NCBI GenBank assembly: GCA_021299715.1
Contig: JAJTEL010000003.1
Span: 111,200-175,199, forward strand
Direction of reading: 5' to 3'
Source of the DNA: Ilumatobacteraceae bacterium
GTDB lineage: Bacteria > Actinomycetota > Acidimicrobiia > Acidimicrobiales > Ilumatobacteraceae
DNA length: 64,000 bases
Part shown: in pieces, positions 9,080 through 17,494 of the stretch
How positions within the stretch are numbered: position 1 is the first letter of the stretch
How the letters are laid out: every line of letters starts with the position of its first letter
Position numbers and translations under genes: made by a program
The notes under the pieces: generated by a model
Databases searched by the model: none
What the model was told of the DNA's origin: nothing
What the model saw: the letters and a program-made list of their open reading frames with translations, nothing else

Positions 9080-10057
9080 TTAGGAAAAGTCGGGAACGAG
9101 GATGACTTTGCCAGCAACTTTTCTGTTCTGCATATCCCGCAGCGCTTGAACAGCTTTCGACATGGGATACGACACTGGTTCCACCGGATGTAGTCGTCCC
9201 TCGCCCATTTCTTTCAAGACTTCAACCACCATCTCGGCGTGAGCTGCCGGATTCTTTGCCACCCACGCACCCCAATCAACTCCGATCACCGTGCGATTGA
9301 GCAACAGAACGAGATTGGCGGGCAACTTAGGAATACCTGCAACAAAACCAACCACCATGTACTGACCCCCAGAGGCCAATGCACGTAATGCTTGTTCTGC
9401 AAGTTCGCCACCTACTGGGTCGTACACCAGGTCAAGTTTTCCATCGGCCAATTCACGAGCGCGAAGTTTTAGATCTTCATTCAGCACGTCAATAGTTGCA
9501 AATGCACCTGCATCCATAGCAAGTTGACGCTTCTCTTCAGACGATGCTGCTGCGATCACCTTTGCACCCATGGCAACTCCAAGATCGACTGCAGCCAAAC
9601 CAATTCCGCCACCAGCACCTAAGACCAACATGGTGTCACCCTCACGAATGTCGGCGCGATGTCGAAAGGCGAACCAAGCAGTGAGATAACTCTGCATAAA
9701 GGTGGCGGCTTGACCATCAGTGAGATTGTTTGGAATGCGAAGTGCACGTGATGCATGCACGACGGCCGTATCGGAGAACCCGCCAATCCCAATGGGAACG
9801 AACACACGATCACCGACGGACAATGTGGTCACATCTGATGCAACTTCTGTGACGACGCCAGCAACTTCAGACCCAGGCCGATAAGGTACGGGCGGCTTTA
9901 TTTGATAGCGACCCTCAATCATGAGCGAGTCAACAAAGTTCAAACCACACGCGCGAATATCAATTCGAACATATCCGTTTCCAAGCGGAGCATCAGGCAG
10001 TTCCACCACGTGGAGTGCGTCGAGTGAACCGAGTTCTTCTACCTGCAGTGTCTTCAT
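9080..10057 (-). CDS. NADPH:quinone oxidoreductase, medium-chain dehydrogenase family
   Basis: 325 residues. The N-terminal GroES-like domain (VRIDIRACGLNFVDSLMIEGRY, PYRPGSEVAGVV) has Asn-Phe where zinc alcohol dehydrogenases have metal ligands, so it is the zinc-free quinone reductase type. The Rossmann fold is LVLGAGGGIGLAAVDLGVAMGAKVIAAASS, and the later DPVGG (residues ~216-220) is typical. It transfers hydride from NADPH to a quinone, enone or related electrophile. It is divergent from the membrane protein at 10114, across a 56-bp region with an inverted repeat. Confidence 0.88.
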   Translation of the reverse strand: MKTLQVEELGSLDALHVVELPDAPLGNGYVRIDIRACGLNFVDSLMIEGRYQIKPPVPYRPGSEVAGVVTEVASDVTTLSVGDRVFVPIGIGGFSDTAVVHASRALRIPNNLTDGQAATFMQSYLTAWFAFRHRADIREGDTMLVLGAGGGIGLAAVDLGVAMGAKVIAAASSEEKRQLAMDAGAFATIDVLNEDLKLRARELADGKLDLVYDPVGGELAEQALRALASGGQYMVVGFVAGIPKLPANLVLLLNRTVIGVDWGAWVAKNPAAHAEMVVEVLKEMGEGRLHPVEPVSYPMSKAVQALRDMQNRKVAGKVILVPDFS

Positions 10058-10063
10058 GTACTC

Positions 10064-10107
10064 GACGGTACTAGACCTCCTCTACGCCTGCACAGACGAG
10101 TACCGTC
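10064..10107. promoter_or_regulatory. 9-bp inverted repeat between divergent genes
   Basis: GACGGTACT (10064-10072) and AGTACCGTC (10099-10107) are perfect inverted copies 26 bp apart. A direct repeat CTAGACC also occurs at 10071-10077 and 10107-10113. They occupy the whole gap between two divergent starts (10057 and 10114), a plausible operator position. No known regulator motif was recognised. Confidence 0.35.
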
Positions 10108-10113
10108 TAGACC

Positions 10114-11421
10114 ATGTCGCGCATACGGTTCCTGCTGCGCATGCCGTGGTTTTTCTACATCGCATCGGTTGTGGCGTTTGCCGTTCGTGCCACAGCGTCA
10201 ATTTCGTACGAGGCAGTTCGTTATCCAGATTCGCTCGGATATGACACGGTGAATTTCTTTACCCGCACAGATAGACCGTGGCCAATTCCGTTCGTCTTCT
10301 CTTTGGCTGGCTCTGACTCTGCGCGCATCGTGGTGCAGGTAATTCTTGGAATGAGTGCGTGGATTTTTTTGGCCTCCGTCTTGTCATCACTCACCCGCTA
10401 CGGCCGCACAGCTTTTGCGCTCACACTTGTTCTGGGGCTTTCACCACAAGTCATTCGCTATGACGTAGCCATGTTGTCCGAGTCTCTCAGTATCACTTTT
10501 GCGGTGACAGCTGTTGCGGCAACCCTGTACAGGCTTCGTACTAAATCAATGCTCTCTGCTGTCATCTGGGGCACTGCGCTGACCATGTCTGCTTTGTCTC
10601 GGCCCACGCACCTCATTGTCGTCGCGGTGTGTTTACTTCCGTCGTTCATTACCTTTGTTCGATCGCGGGGTCGAAAAGTGACACTGACAATGGTTGCATT
10701 GCTGACATTGTTCATGGCCGGCATTGTGTCACTGCGCACAACATCTCATGTGTCGTTACTCAATATGTACACAGTTGTTTCAAGCCGTGTCCTCAGCGAC
10801 GAAAATCGCTTTTCGTGGTTTGTCGAACGCGGTATGCCCAACATCCCTAACATGCGCAGCGCAACTGGATACGACTACGCGGGTGACCTTCCCCCCGATG
10901 TTGCTGCGGTTGTTCAACTTCCTGTCGACCAACAACCTCCACAGTTAATGCGTGTGGGCGGTGTTGAACTAGCGACATGGCTGAAAGACAACGGTTGGCG
11001 CACGTTGGCCCAGTACCTCATTACGCATCCGACCGACGCGCTGAGTCATGCCAGCCAACTGCTAGAGCCAACGTTGAACCCACCAAATGGTGATTTTCTT
11101 CCGCTGAAGAATGGGCCCATGATTCCTTGGACGGTGTTCCTCAACTGGCAACTGTGGACACTTGTGTCGTGCGCCGCTCTCATCGCTGGTCTTGTCCAAC
11201 GTCAGGCTCGTTCCATGGCTCTGCTCATTGCAGGATTCTTATTCGCGACATGGAGTATCTATTTCGTCACTGTGCATACCAGTGGCATTGAACATGTTCG
11301 GCACGCAACAACAGTCAGCACGATGATTCGTGTACTGGGCCTAGTTTCCTTGGTTGCTCTACTGCCCGAAAAGAGAACTACCGCATCACTCGACGAACAC
11401 GGCGGCGAACGGAGCCAATAA
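10114..11421 (+). CDS. Polytopic membrane protein, GT-C-like, unknown function
   Basis: 435 residues with about ten hydrophobic segments. The N-terminal layout, one TM followed by an outside loop with an acidic residue (SYEAVRYPDSLGYDTVNFF), then alternating TMs, and a soluble stretch before the last TMs (residues ~230-330), resembles GT-C membrane glycosyltransferases, but no specific motif was recognised. The family cannot be named with confidence. Its 3' end overlaps the convergent flavodoxin-fold gene by 44 nt. A dyad in the upstream gap may control it together with the divergent quinone reductase gene. Confidence 0.75.
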   Translation: MSRIRFLLRMPWFFYIASVVAFAVRATASISYEAVRYPDSLGYDTVNFFTRTDRPWPIPFVFSLAGSDSARIVVQVILGMSAWIFLASVLSSLTRYGRTAFALTLVLGLSPQVIRYDVAMLSESLSITFAVTAVAATLYRLRTKSMLSAVIWGTALTMSALSRPTHLIVVAVCLLPSFITFVRSRGRKVTLTMVALLTLFMAGIVSLRTTSHVSLLNMYTVVSSRVLSDENRFSWFVERGMPNIPNMRSATGYDYAGDLPPDVAAVVQLPVDQQPPQLMRVGGVELATWLKDNGWRTLAQYLITHPTDALSHASQLLEPTLNPPNGDFLPLKNGPMIPWTVFLNWQLWTLVSCAALIAGLVQRQARSMALLIAGFLFATWSIYFVTVHTSGIEHVRHATTVSTMIRVLGLVSLVALLPEKRTTASLDEHGGERSQ

Positions 11422-11983
11422 TTTTTTCGCGATCTCGTCCATCTGCATGATCGAGGCCGTACACGCCAATCCACGTGGTGCGAACTCTTCGGTGGAACAT
11501 GATGCGAATTGATCGAAGCGCAATTCGTTTGCCTGCTTCTCCCTGAAGTGCATTCACATATTTAGGAGATCCGTGTGTTGTTACAACAATGAGACGTTTC
11601 ACATTTGTGAGAAGGGGCTTTATGCGTGCAGCACCTTCAGGTAGTACCCACGCCACCTCATTCATAAAGACTCGATCAATCCAGCCCTTCAAAATTGCTG
11701 GCTGAGCGGACCACCAAGTGGGATACACCAAGACAAGGGCGTTGCACCACCGAAGATCGTCGACATACGTCTTTAGTTCGGGTAACTGCGCAAGTTTCTG
11801 CTGCAGGTCTCCCACATGATGTGTTCTCTCGTAGGCCGTGAACACCGGGTTGAATGACTCTTGATAGAGATCTCTATGTCGAATGACATGACCTGCAGAC
11901 GAAATCTCTTTCAGAACTTCGTTACGAAGAGTGGCATGAAGGGACTTCTCCGACGGATGGGCAGAGACAACAAGAACGTTCAC
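11378..11983 (-). CDS. Flavodoxin-fold NAD(P)H dehydrogenase (quinone)-like protein, copy 2
   Basis: 201 residues. VLVVSAHPSEKSLHATL is the flavodoxin-like phosphate loop of the KefF/MdaB/NQO1 group, and LVYPTWWSAQPAILKGWIDRVF is the family's FMN/FAD-contact motif. It probably reduces quinones with two electrons using NAD(P)H. Its start overlaps the stop of the preceding paralogue by 4 nt (11980-11983), and the pair is the distal part of the operon from 15039. The last 44 nt overlap the convergent membrane-protein gene, and its basic C-terminus (SVRRRVRRVMR) may associate with membrane or nucleic acid. Confidence 0.85.
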   Translation of the reverse strand: MNVLVVSAHPSEKSLHATLRNEVLKEISSAGHVIRHRDLYQESFNPVFTAYERTHHVGDLQQKLAQLPELKTYVDDLRWCNALVLVYPTWWSAQPAILKGWIDRVFMNEVAWVLPEGAARIKPLLTNVKRLIVVTTHGSPKYVNALQGEAGKRIALRSIRIMFHRRVRTTWIGVYGLDHADGRDREKIIGSVRRRVRRVMR

Positions 11984-12567
11984 AATTGAGCCATCTTTTT
12001 CTCAACGCGAGACAAGAATGCAGCGCGACTTTCTGGTGTTGAACGGTCCATTCGGTAATACGAAAGTCGTAACGTACGAACTCGATGAACGCATGACAAA
12101 CGCAACGATCGAATGAATATTCGCGATCCGTTGTCGTTCATGGCCTTTACATACATCCATGGTGACCCAAAAGTAGTAACGGTAATGATGCGGCGAAGAT
12201 TTTTTAGCGCCGGTCTCACTCTGTTTCGTTTGTTCAATGTGAAGGCCACTCCAGGTCTAAAGACTCGGTCCGCCCAGCCCTTCAGTTGCGCTGGCACTGA
12301 TGACCACCATGTGGGGTACACAAGAACCATGATTTCCGCGTGCTGCACTAGCTCCACATATTTCGCCACATCGGGTGGCGGCACGGGATTCTTTGCCATA
12401 TACGACAGCCATTCATCTTCGCGCATCACTGGATCAAATGAATCGGCTGCCAAGTCGATGATGTCTACTGAGTGGCCCGCACGACGCAGACCCGAAACAG
12501 TGGCATCGCGTAGCACCGAAGAAAAACTTCCCTCAATTGGGTGGCAATAAACAACAAGTGCGCGCAT
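11980..12567 (-). CDS. Flavodoxin-fold NAD(P)H dehydrogenase (quinone)-like protein, copy 1
   Basis: 195 residues. ALVVYCHPIEGSFSSVLRD and LVYPTWWSSVPAQLKGWADRVF match the same motifs as the downstream gene, so the two are tandem paralogues, clearly diverged (about a third identical by eye). Both keep a TFGSP or THGSP loop before the C-terminal basic region. Expected role is cytoplasmic two-electron reduction of quinones or nitro/azo compounds. The gene starts 42 nt after the DCC-family gene, in the same direction. Confidence 0.85.
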   Translation of the reverse strand: MRALVVYCHPIEGSFSSVLRDATVSGLRRAGHSVDIIDLAADSFDPVMREDEWLSYMAKNPVPPPDVAKYVELVQHAEIMVLVYPTWWSSVPAQLKGWADRVFRPGVAFTLNKRNRVRPALKNLRRIITVTTFGSPWMYVKAMNDNGSRIFIRSLRLSCVHRVRTLRLSYYRMDRSTPESRAAFLSRVEKKMAQL

Positions 12568-12609
12568 AGAGAAACAGAATTATAAGGAAATAAGAACAAC
12601 CGTAACCGC

Positions 12610-12957
12610 TTAGCGAGGCGGCAGAGCGCACGCCTTCAATCCAAACAAGCGTGAGATGAGTCGTCGATTCTTCGCGATGACGAAATACACGGCGCGTGCA
12701 AGGACTCGAACAATTGGTGCTCCGATGACAGTTCCAAGCACGCGAGTAACTGCCAAATCTGACTTACGCAAGATATGCGAGACTGCGTCGGCTCCTTCAC
12801 GGCGTCCACTCCAGGTAATAAACCATACGGAGGACAAGTGTGCGATGCCGTAGTTGGTGTGTGACACCACATCTACTCCGGGGACATGTTGACGTATCCA
12901 ACCCGCAGACCACTCACAGATGCCGCAATCTCCGTCGTAGACAACCACATCGTTCAT
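12610..12957 (-). CDS. DCC-family (DUF393) thiol-disulfide oxidoreductase-like protein
   Basis: 115 residues. The N-terminal VVYDGDCGICEWSAGW gives the family's DxDCxxC signature with a CxxC-type pair in a thioredoxin-like fold. WFITWSGRREGADAVSHILR fits the rest of the domain, and residues ~75-105 are hydrophobic and basic. The biochemical role of DCC proteins is not settled; a redox or thiol function is inferred from the motif. It lies 5 nt downstream of the ferritin-like gene in the minus-strand operon. Confidence 0.82.
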   Translation of the reverse strand: MNDVVVYDGDCGICEWSAGWIRQHVPGVDVVSHTNYGIAHLSSVWFITWSGRREGADAVSHILRKSDLAVTRVLGTVIGAPIVRVLARAVYFVIAKNRRLISRLFGLKACALPPR

Positions 12958-12962
12958 GGCAA

Positions 12963-13433
12963 CTATGCACCTAACAGTTCAAACACCTGCTGTGCACGCC
13001 CAGCGTGAATTGTTTCTTCTCGGCCATTGAGACGTAGTAAACGCTGAACTTCTTCGTTCTCTTCTGCATCTGCCCACTTTTGATAGCCCGCATCGCCATT
13101 CAATTCACCCTTAACAATGCCCGCAAACATTTTTGCGTCGATTGTGTCGGGCAAAGGAACATCGAGAAGTTCTTCAACATCGGCACTTGGAACCCACTCG
13201 TGACCAAGCTTGATGCTGATCATGCGCGCCAGACGACGTGCATGTCCGCGCTCTTCTACTGCGTTCTTTCGCAACAGGTTTGCGGCTTCTTCATTATTCA
13301 CAAGGTCGGCCAGTTTGTTATAGAAAACCTCGCCTGCCATTTCAATGCGATACATGAGAGTGAGTTCAGGAATGTCCAGTTTCTCAACTCCGGCGAGGCC
13401 AGCGTTTGCCGTATAGAAGTTCTGTTCGCTCAT
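12963..13433 (-). CDS. Ferritin-like diiron (rubrerythrin-type) protein
   Basis: 156 residues, all-helical. Two copies of the diiron motif are visible: Glu31, then Glu61-x-x-His64 in EERGHA, and Glu110, then Glu140-x-x-His143 in EETIHA. This is the ligand set of the ferritin-like superfamily. There is no rubredoxin-like Cys4 domain at either end, so it is not a full rubrerythrin; it may act in peroxide detoxification, iron handling or as an oxygenase. It starts 2 nt after the FKBP stop and sits among redox genes. Confidence 0.85.
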   Translation of the reverse strand: MSEQNFYTANAGLAGVEKLDIPELTLMYRIEMAGEVFYNKLADLVNNEEAANLLRKNAVEERGHARRLARMISIKLGHEWVPSADVEELLDVPLPDTIDAKMFAGIVKGELNGDAGYQKWADAEENEEVQRLLRLNGREETIHAGRAQQVFELLGA

Positions 13434-13435
13434 AA

Positions 13436-13804
13436 CTAATTCACATTCAAAAGATCGACAACAAAGACAAGGGTTTCGCCACCCTTAATGACGCCACCTG
13501 CACCCTGTGCGCCGTAGCCCATGTGCGGTGGAATAGTAAGGACGCGACGGCCACCGACTTTCATTCCGGCGACGCCTTGGTCCCAACCAGAAATAACTTG
13601 GCCTGCACCCAGACGGAATTCAAATGAGTCGCCACGATTCCAGGACGCGTCGAACTCTTTCTGCGTGCTCCATGCAACACCCACGTAGTGGACCTCTACA
13701 ACGGTTCCACTTGTTGCTTCTTTGCCATCACCAACCGTGAGGTCTTCAATAACAAGATCGGCAGGAGGATTTCCCGCGGGGATAGTGACGTCAGGCTTGC
13801 TCAT
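13436..13804 (-). CDS. FKBP-type peptidyl-prolyl cis-trans isomerase
   Basis: 122 residues, a single FKBP domain without signal peptide. GTVVEVHYVGVAW, FDASWNRGDSFEFRLGAGQVISGWDQGVAGMKVGGRRVLTIPPHMGYG and LVFVVDLLNV are the standard FKBP strands, with the active-site residues Tyr, Phe, Asp, Val-Ile-Trp and Tyr in place. It catalyses prolyl isomerisation in the cytoplasm. It is followed after 2 nt by the ferritin-like gene and preceded by the geranylgeranyl-reductase-like gene after 20 nt. Confidence 0.93.
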   Translation of the reverse strand: MSKPDVTIPAGNPPADLVIEDLTVGDGKEATSGTVVEVHYVGVAWSTQKEFDASWNRGDSFEFRLGAGQVISGWDQGVAGMKVGGRRVLTIPPHMGYGAQGAGGVIKGGETLVFVVDLLNVN

Positions 13805-13824
13805 ATGCCCAACCTATCTGCCGG

Positions 13825-15039
13825 TCAGGCTTTGGCACGGGTGCGGCGGAGAAGCGGATCGGCAAGTCGCAGTGACGTATCGGCAATTCTCATGACACGG
13901 CCCGCGGCACCTGGCGTTGACGAGTCGATGAGATTTCCCATGACTGCCAGTGTGATGTCTGCAGCCTTTTGTGTACCCACAGCAACACGAAGACCTGGCT
14001 TAAGTAACCACGGGTGGCCAATGATGAAACTGAATCGTCGGCCCGTGCGAAGGAAGGAATCGAAACGTTCGCCCACTTCGCGGTCATATGCCTGAGACGC
14101 TGTGACGGGGTCTTCAATAAATTTCTGTGCCGCCAACATTCCCGATTCAAGGCCGTAGTCAATTCCTTCGCCATTCATTGGGTTAACAAAACCAGCTGAG
14201 TCTCCGACAGCAACCCAACCTGGACCAGAGCGCCGAACACAGCTCATAGGCAAACGCCATGCACGGGGCTTCTCTACGTACTCACCCAAACTCCACGATT
14301 CGCGTACAAGCGATGAGTACTGGTCAAGAAGAGTGTTGAGATTCAATTTTTTGAAACCCTTCATGGTGCTGAGTGCACCAACACCAACATTCACGGTGCC
14401 ATCGCCTGCTGGGAACATCCACCCGTAGCCCGGCACTGCTGTTCCGTGTTCATCACTCAAACTGAGACACGCTTCTAGGTGACGTTCTGCATGACGTGGT
14501 GTGGGTGCATACGCACGAATGGCCAGTCCGAAGGTTTCATTCGGATCACGAACCGCGCCCAATATTTGTGCCGCTTGACCTTGTGCTCCCGCGGCAAGAA
14601 CAGTGAACGGCGCAGTGAACTTTTCTGTTCCAACAACAACGCCGACACATCGATTGTCTTCAAGAACGGGAAGTGCTTCACATTCAAATCGAACGTCGAC
14701 TCCGCTAGCAATAGCAACGTCAAGCAAGTGATTGTCAAAACTCTTACGCGGCCACACTGCACCGTGGTTTGGAAAACGATCAGTGGTTGGCCACAACAAT
14801 TCGCGTTCTTTCTTGCCAGCAATCATCCGCAGTCCGTTAATGCGGTGCGCAACCGAATGATCAATACGAAGTTCATCGAGTGCCGCAATAGCGCGTGGCG
14901 TGAGACCGTCTCCACACACTTTGTCGCGTCCGTACGGACCTTTTTCAAACAACGTGACAGAGAGTCCGGCACGCGCCGCCGTAATGGCTGCAGCAGACCC
15001 AGCGGGCCCGCCACCGATAACGAGGAGGTCGCGTTGCAT
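13825..15039 (-). CDS. Geranylgeranyl reductase-family FAD-dependent oxidoreductase
   Basis: 404 residues. The Rossmann motif VIGGGPAGSAAAITAARAGLSVTLFEK, the family motif RDKVCGDGLTPRA, and the second FAD motif VAVGDSAGFVNPMNGEGIDYGLESG identify the geranylgeranyl reductase family of the PHBH-fold flavoproteins. Actinobacterial members saturate isoprenoid chains such as menaquinone side chains (MenJ-like). A quinone-related role would fit the two flavodoxin-fold quinone reductases at the end of the same operon, but the substrate is inferred. It is divergent from the CoA-transferase gene. Confidence 0.87.
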   Translation of the reverse strand: MQRDLLVIGGGPAGSAAAITAARAGLSVTLFEKGPYGRDKVCGDGLTPRAIAALDELRIDHSVAHRINGLRMIAGKKERELLWPTTDRFPNHGAVWPRKSFDNHLLDVAIASGVDVRFECEALPVLEDNRCVGVVVGTEKFTAPFTVLAAGAQGQAAQILGAVRDPNETFGLAIRAYAPTPRHAERHLEACLSLSDEHGTAVPGYGWMFPAGDGTVNVGVGALSTMKGFKKLNLNTLLDQYSSLVRESWSLGEYVEKPRAWRLPMSCVRRSGPGWVAVGDSAGFVNPMNGEGIDYGLESGMLAAQKFIEDPVTASQAYDREVGERFDSFLRTGRRFSFIIGHPWLLKPGLRVAVGTQKAADITLAVMGNLIDSSTPGAAGRVMRIADTSLRLADPLLRRTRAKA

Positions 15040-15086
15040 TGACCTTGAGCCTGCCAGCCAACACTGCGAACGGCTACCTGCGTACC

Positions 15087-16391
15087 ATGGGTCACATGGC
15101 CGAAATGACTCTGGAAGACGCTGTTGCGCTCATCCGTCCCACTGACTCGCTAGCAGTTCCCCTCGGACCTGGAGTGCCTGGCGGGTTTATGCACGCATTA
15201 GGTAACCGAACAGACTTTGTCGACCTTCACATCTTCGGCGCTCTCATGCCAGATCTGTACGGGGTTCTTGCACTCCCAGGCGTTCATTACAGAAGCGGAT
15301 TCTTTGGCCCAGCCGAACGTTTTTTGCGCGACAGTGGCGCATCTATCGATTACGTCCCTGCCGACTTTCGACGCTTCGAGCCCATTTTGGAATCCCTGTC
15401 TCCACGAGTGATGGCCACAGCTGGCGCGCCACCTGTTGACGGTTGGGTCAGTTTGTCTGTTCATGCAGGAGCAAGTGTTGACGAGCTTCACCGAGCGGCA
15501 AGTGATCCCAACCGAGTTGTCATCGTTGAGGTCAGCGAAAAATTCCCGCGAACATACGGCGTACTGCCTGAACATGGTCACCGCATACACATTGACCAGA
15601 TTGATGCACTCATTCACACAGATCGCGAACCTCTCAACCTGGCTGACACCCCACCAACAGAAGCAGAGTTGCAGATTGCCAATTTGGCACTCACATTCAT
15701 TAGCTCAGGTTCAACTCTTCAAACAGGAATTGGTGGAATTCCAAATCAAATTGCAACATTTCTTGCTGAAAGCAATCTTGGTGACTTCGGTGTGCATTCG
15801 GAAATGTTCACCACTGGATTAATGCGACTTCATCAGGCTGGGAAAGTCAGCAACAACAAGGGAAGTCAGTTTGACGGATTCTCCCCCACAACGTTCGCCG
15901 CGGGAATTCCAGAGTTGTACCAGTGGTTGCACGAGAACGAGTCGGTTCGATTTCTTCCCGTAAAAATTGTGAACTCACCAGAACTCATCTCTCGCAATCG
16001 AGACATGGTCACCATTAATGGTGCGTTAGCCGTAGATCTTTCAGGACAAGTAATGGCAGACAGCATTAACGGTAAACAGTTCAGCGGCGTTGGTGGACAC
16101 GAAGACTTTGTTTCCGGACCCGGATTGAAACTAGAAGGGCGAAGCTTGGTCTGTCTTCCGTCCACGAGCACTGTGAATGGAACTCTGACGAGTCGAATTC
16201 TTCCGCAGTTTCCATCAGGAACTGTGGTGAGCACGCCGCGTCATCAAATTGATGTCATCATCACCGAATACGGCATTGCCGAACTTGAAGGACGCACTAT
16301 TCGCGAACGATCTCGCGCGCTAGCAATGATTAGTCATCCAGACTTTCGCGATGAACTTCTTGCGTCTGCGGAGCAGTGGCCCACGGACTAA
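15087..16391 (+). CDS. Acetyl-CoA hydrolase / 4-hydroxybutyrate CoA-transferase family protein
   Basis: 434 residues. TLQTGIGGIPNQIATFL is the CoA-binding glycine segment and LGDFGVHSEMFTTGLMRL carries the catalytic Glu (in GVHSE) that forms the CoA thioester. SGVGGHEDFVSG and VVSTPRHQIDVIITEYGIAEL are family-specific. It moves CoA between short-chain acids. The ATG at 15087 was preferred over a TTG at 15039 because the latter would overlap the start of the divergent flavoprotein gene. The 3' end overlaps the convergent PAP2 gene by 62 nt. Confidence 0.88.
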   Translation: MGHMAEMTLEDAVALIRPTDSLAVPLGPGVPGGFMHALGNRTDFVDLHIFGALMPDLYGVLALPGVHYRSGFFGPAERFLRDSGASIDYVPADFRRFEPILESLSPRVMATAGAPPVDGWVSLSVHAGASVDELHRAASDPNRVVIVEVSEKFPRTYGVLPEHGHRIHIDQIDALIHTDREPLNLADTPPTEAELQIANLALTFISSGSTLQTGIGGIPNQIATFLAESNLGDFGVHSEMFTTGLMRLHQAGKVSNNKGSQFDGFSPTTFAAGIPELYQWLHENESVRFLPVKIVNSPELISRNRDMVTINGALAVDLSGQVMADSINGKQFSGVGGHEDFVSGPGLKLEGRSLVCLPSTSTVNGTLTSRILPQFPSGTVVSTPRHQIDVIITEYGIAELEGRTIRERSRALAMISHPDFRDELLASAEQWPTD

Positions 16392-17010
16392 GTCCAGACG
16401 CGTTCATAAACGCGATAATGGTAAGAAGAGCAATAAGACCAACCGCATTCCCTGCATACAAATCGGTTGGCCAGTGTGTACGAATCATCCACGACGACAC
16501 GTCGACCACGACGACCAGAACGGCCACCAGCACCCATCCCCATCGCCTCACACGTGTTTGTGGTGCCGTGAAAAACCAGACCATGTAACCAATTAATGCT
16601 GGGACGTTTGTTGCGTGCCCAGAGGGAAATCCGAGTTCTCCAGTTTCGAGTCGGCCCATTAATGGCCACGACTGCCACGGCAGTTCACGCCCAATACTTA
16701 ATTTCAGTGCACCAGTAATGCCGGTTTCAAATAGCAAAACGATGAGGAATCCGACAAGAGGTACCCAAGATCTGCGCTTCCATGCCACCCACGAAAGAAT
16801 CGGCAAAAACACTGTGAGCAACATGCCCCGCAATCCGAAATGAACGCTGTACTTAAAGAACCCCTTATCGGGCGCTAGTCGGCGTGCTGTTTGAACAGCT
16901 CGGTAATCCGCTTGAGCCAACCATTCATAGGCAACGACCTGCCAGATCATGAATGCCACCACAAGCGTCAACACAGTGACGCTGATGGTGAGGCGGCGGG
17001 GGGTCAACAT
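16330..17010 (-). CDS. PAP2-family membrane phosphatase
   Basis: 226 residues with about five or six TM segments. The three phosphatase motifs are present: KLSIGRELP (KxxxGRxxP type), GFPSGHA (PSGH) and RTHWPTDLYAG, with the catalytic histidines in the last two. It probably dephosphorylates an undecaprenyl or phosphatidyl phosphate on the outer face of the membrane. Its last 62 nt overlap the convergent CoA-transferase gene, so one of the two C-termini may be constrained by the other frame. Confidence 0.87.
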   Translation of the reverse strand: MLTPRRLTISVTVLTLVVAFMIWQVVAYEWLAQADYRAVQTARRLAPDKGFFKYSVHFGLRGMLLTVFLPILSWVAWKRRSWVPLVGFLIVLLFETGITGALKLSIGRELPWQSWPLMGRLETGELGFPSGHATNVPALIGYMVWFFTAPQTRVRRWGWVLVAVLVVVVDVSSWMIRTHWPTDLYAGNAVGLIALLTIIAFMNASGLSPWATAPQTQEVHRESLDD

Positions 17011-17063
17011 CGTTCTCTAGTTTGCCCGTTTTTCGACGGATCAAGGCGTCATCATCGCAGACT

Positions 17064-17480
17064 ATGGTGACCACCATGAGCAAAGCACAGGTAACAAAAG
17101 ACTCCATTGATCTTGGCATCGTGGTGTGCGACATCGACAAGTCACTGGCGTTCTATCAAGATCTCTTGGGTTTTGAGCTACAAGGAACTATGAAAATGCC
17201 TGGCGGCGGAAACATGCACCGACTTCAATGCGGCACTTCCGTTATCAAGTTGGTCCATACCGACCCATCCCCTGCACATCCGGTCGGTGGCCCAATCACA
17301 GCAGCATGCGGATATCGCTACTTCACTATTTCTGTGAGCAATTTGGAAGAAGTCACCAAGAGTTGCGCAGACAACGGGTACACCGTGCAAATACAACCAG
17401 TATCAATTCGCGACGGTGTCACAATTTCAATTGTTGAAGACCCCGACGGAAACCTGGTTGAGTTTTTACAAATTGGCTAA
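17064..17480 (+). CDS. VOC-superfamily (glyoxalase/dioxygenase-like) protein
   Basis: About 138 residues, one VOC module pair. IDLGIVVCDIDKSLAFYQDLLGFEL is the first beta-alpha-beta motif and ISIVEDPDGNLVEFLQI the metal-ligand Glu strand. It could be a lyase, isomerase or dioxygenase; the substrate cannot be read. Starts at 17064, 17076 (both ATG) or 17022 are possible; 17064 was chosen as the first ATG after the sequence clears the divergent PAP2 start. It converges on oleD with 14 bp between. Confidence 0.78.
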   Translation: MVTTMSKAQVTKDSIDLGIVVCDIDKSLAFYQDLLGFELQGTMKMPGGGNMHRLQCGTSVIKLVHTDPSPAHPVGGPITAACGYRYFTISVSNLEEVTKSCADNGYTVQIQPVSIRDGVTISIVEDPDGNLVEFLQIG

Positions 17481-17494
17481 CACTGCACTGTTGC

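Noticed and set aside
14479..15042. 187-codon open frame on the plus strand
   Set aside because: It runs antisense through the clear flavoprotein gene, has no recognisable domain and a low-complexity, Cys-rich composition.
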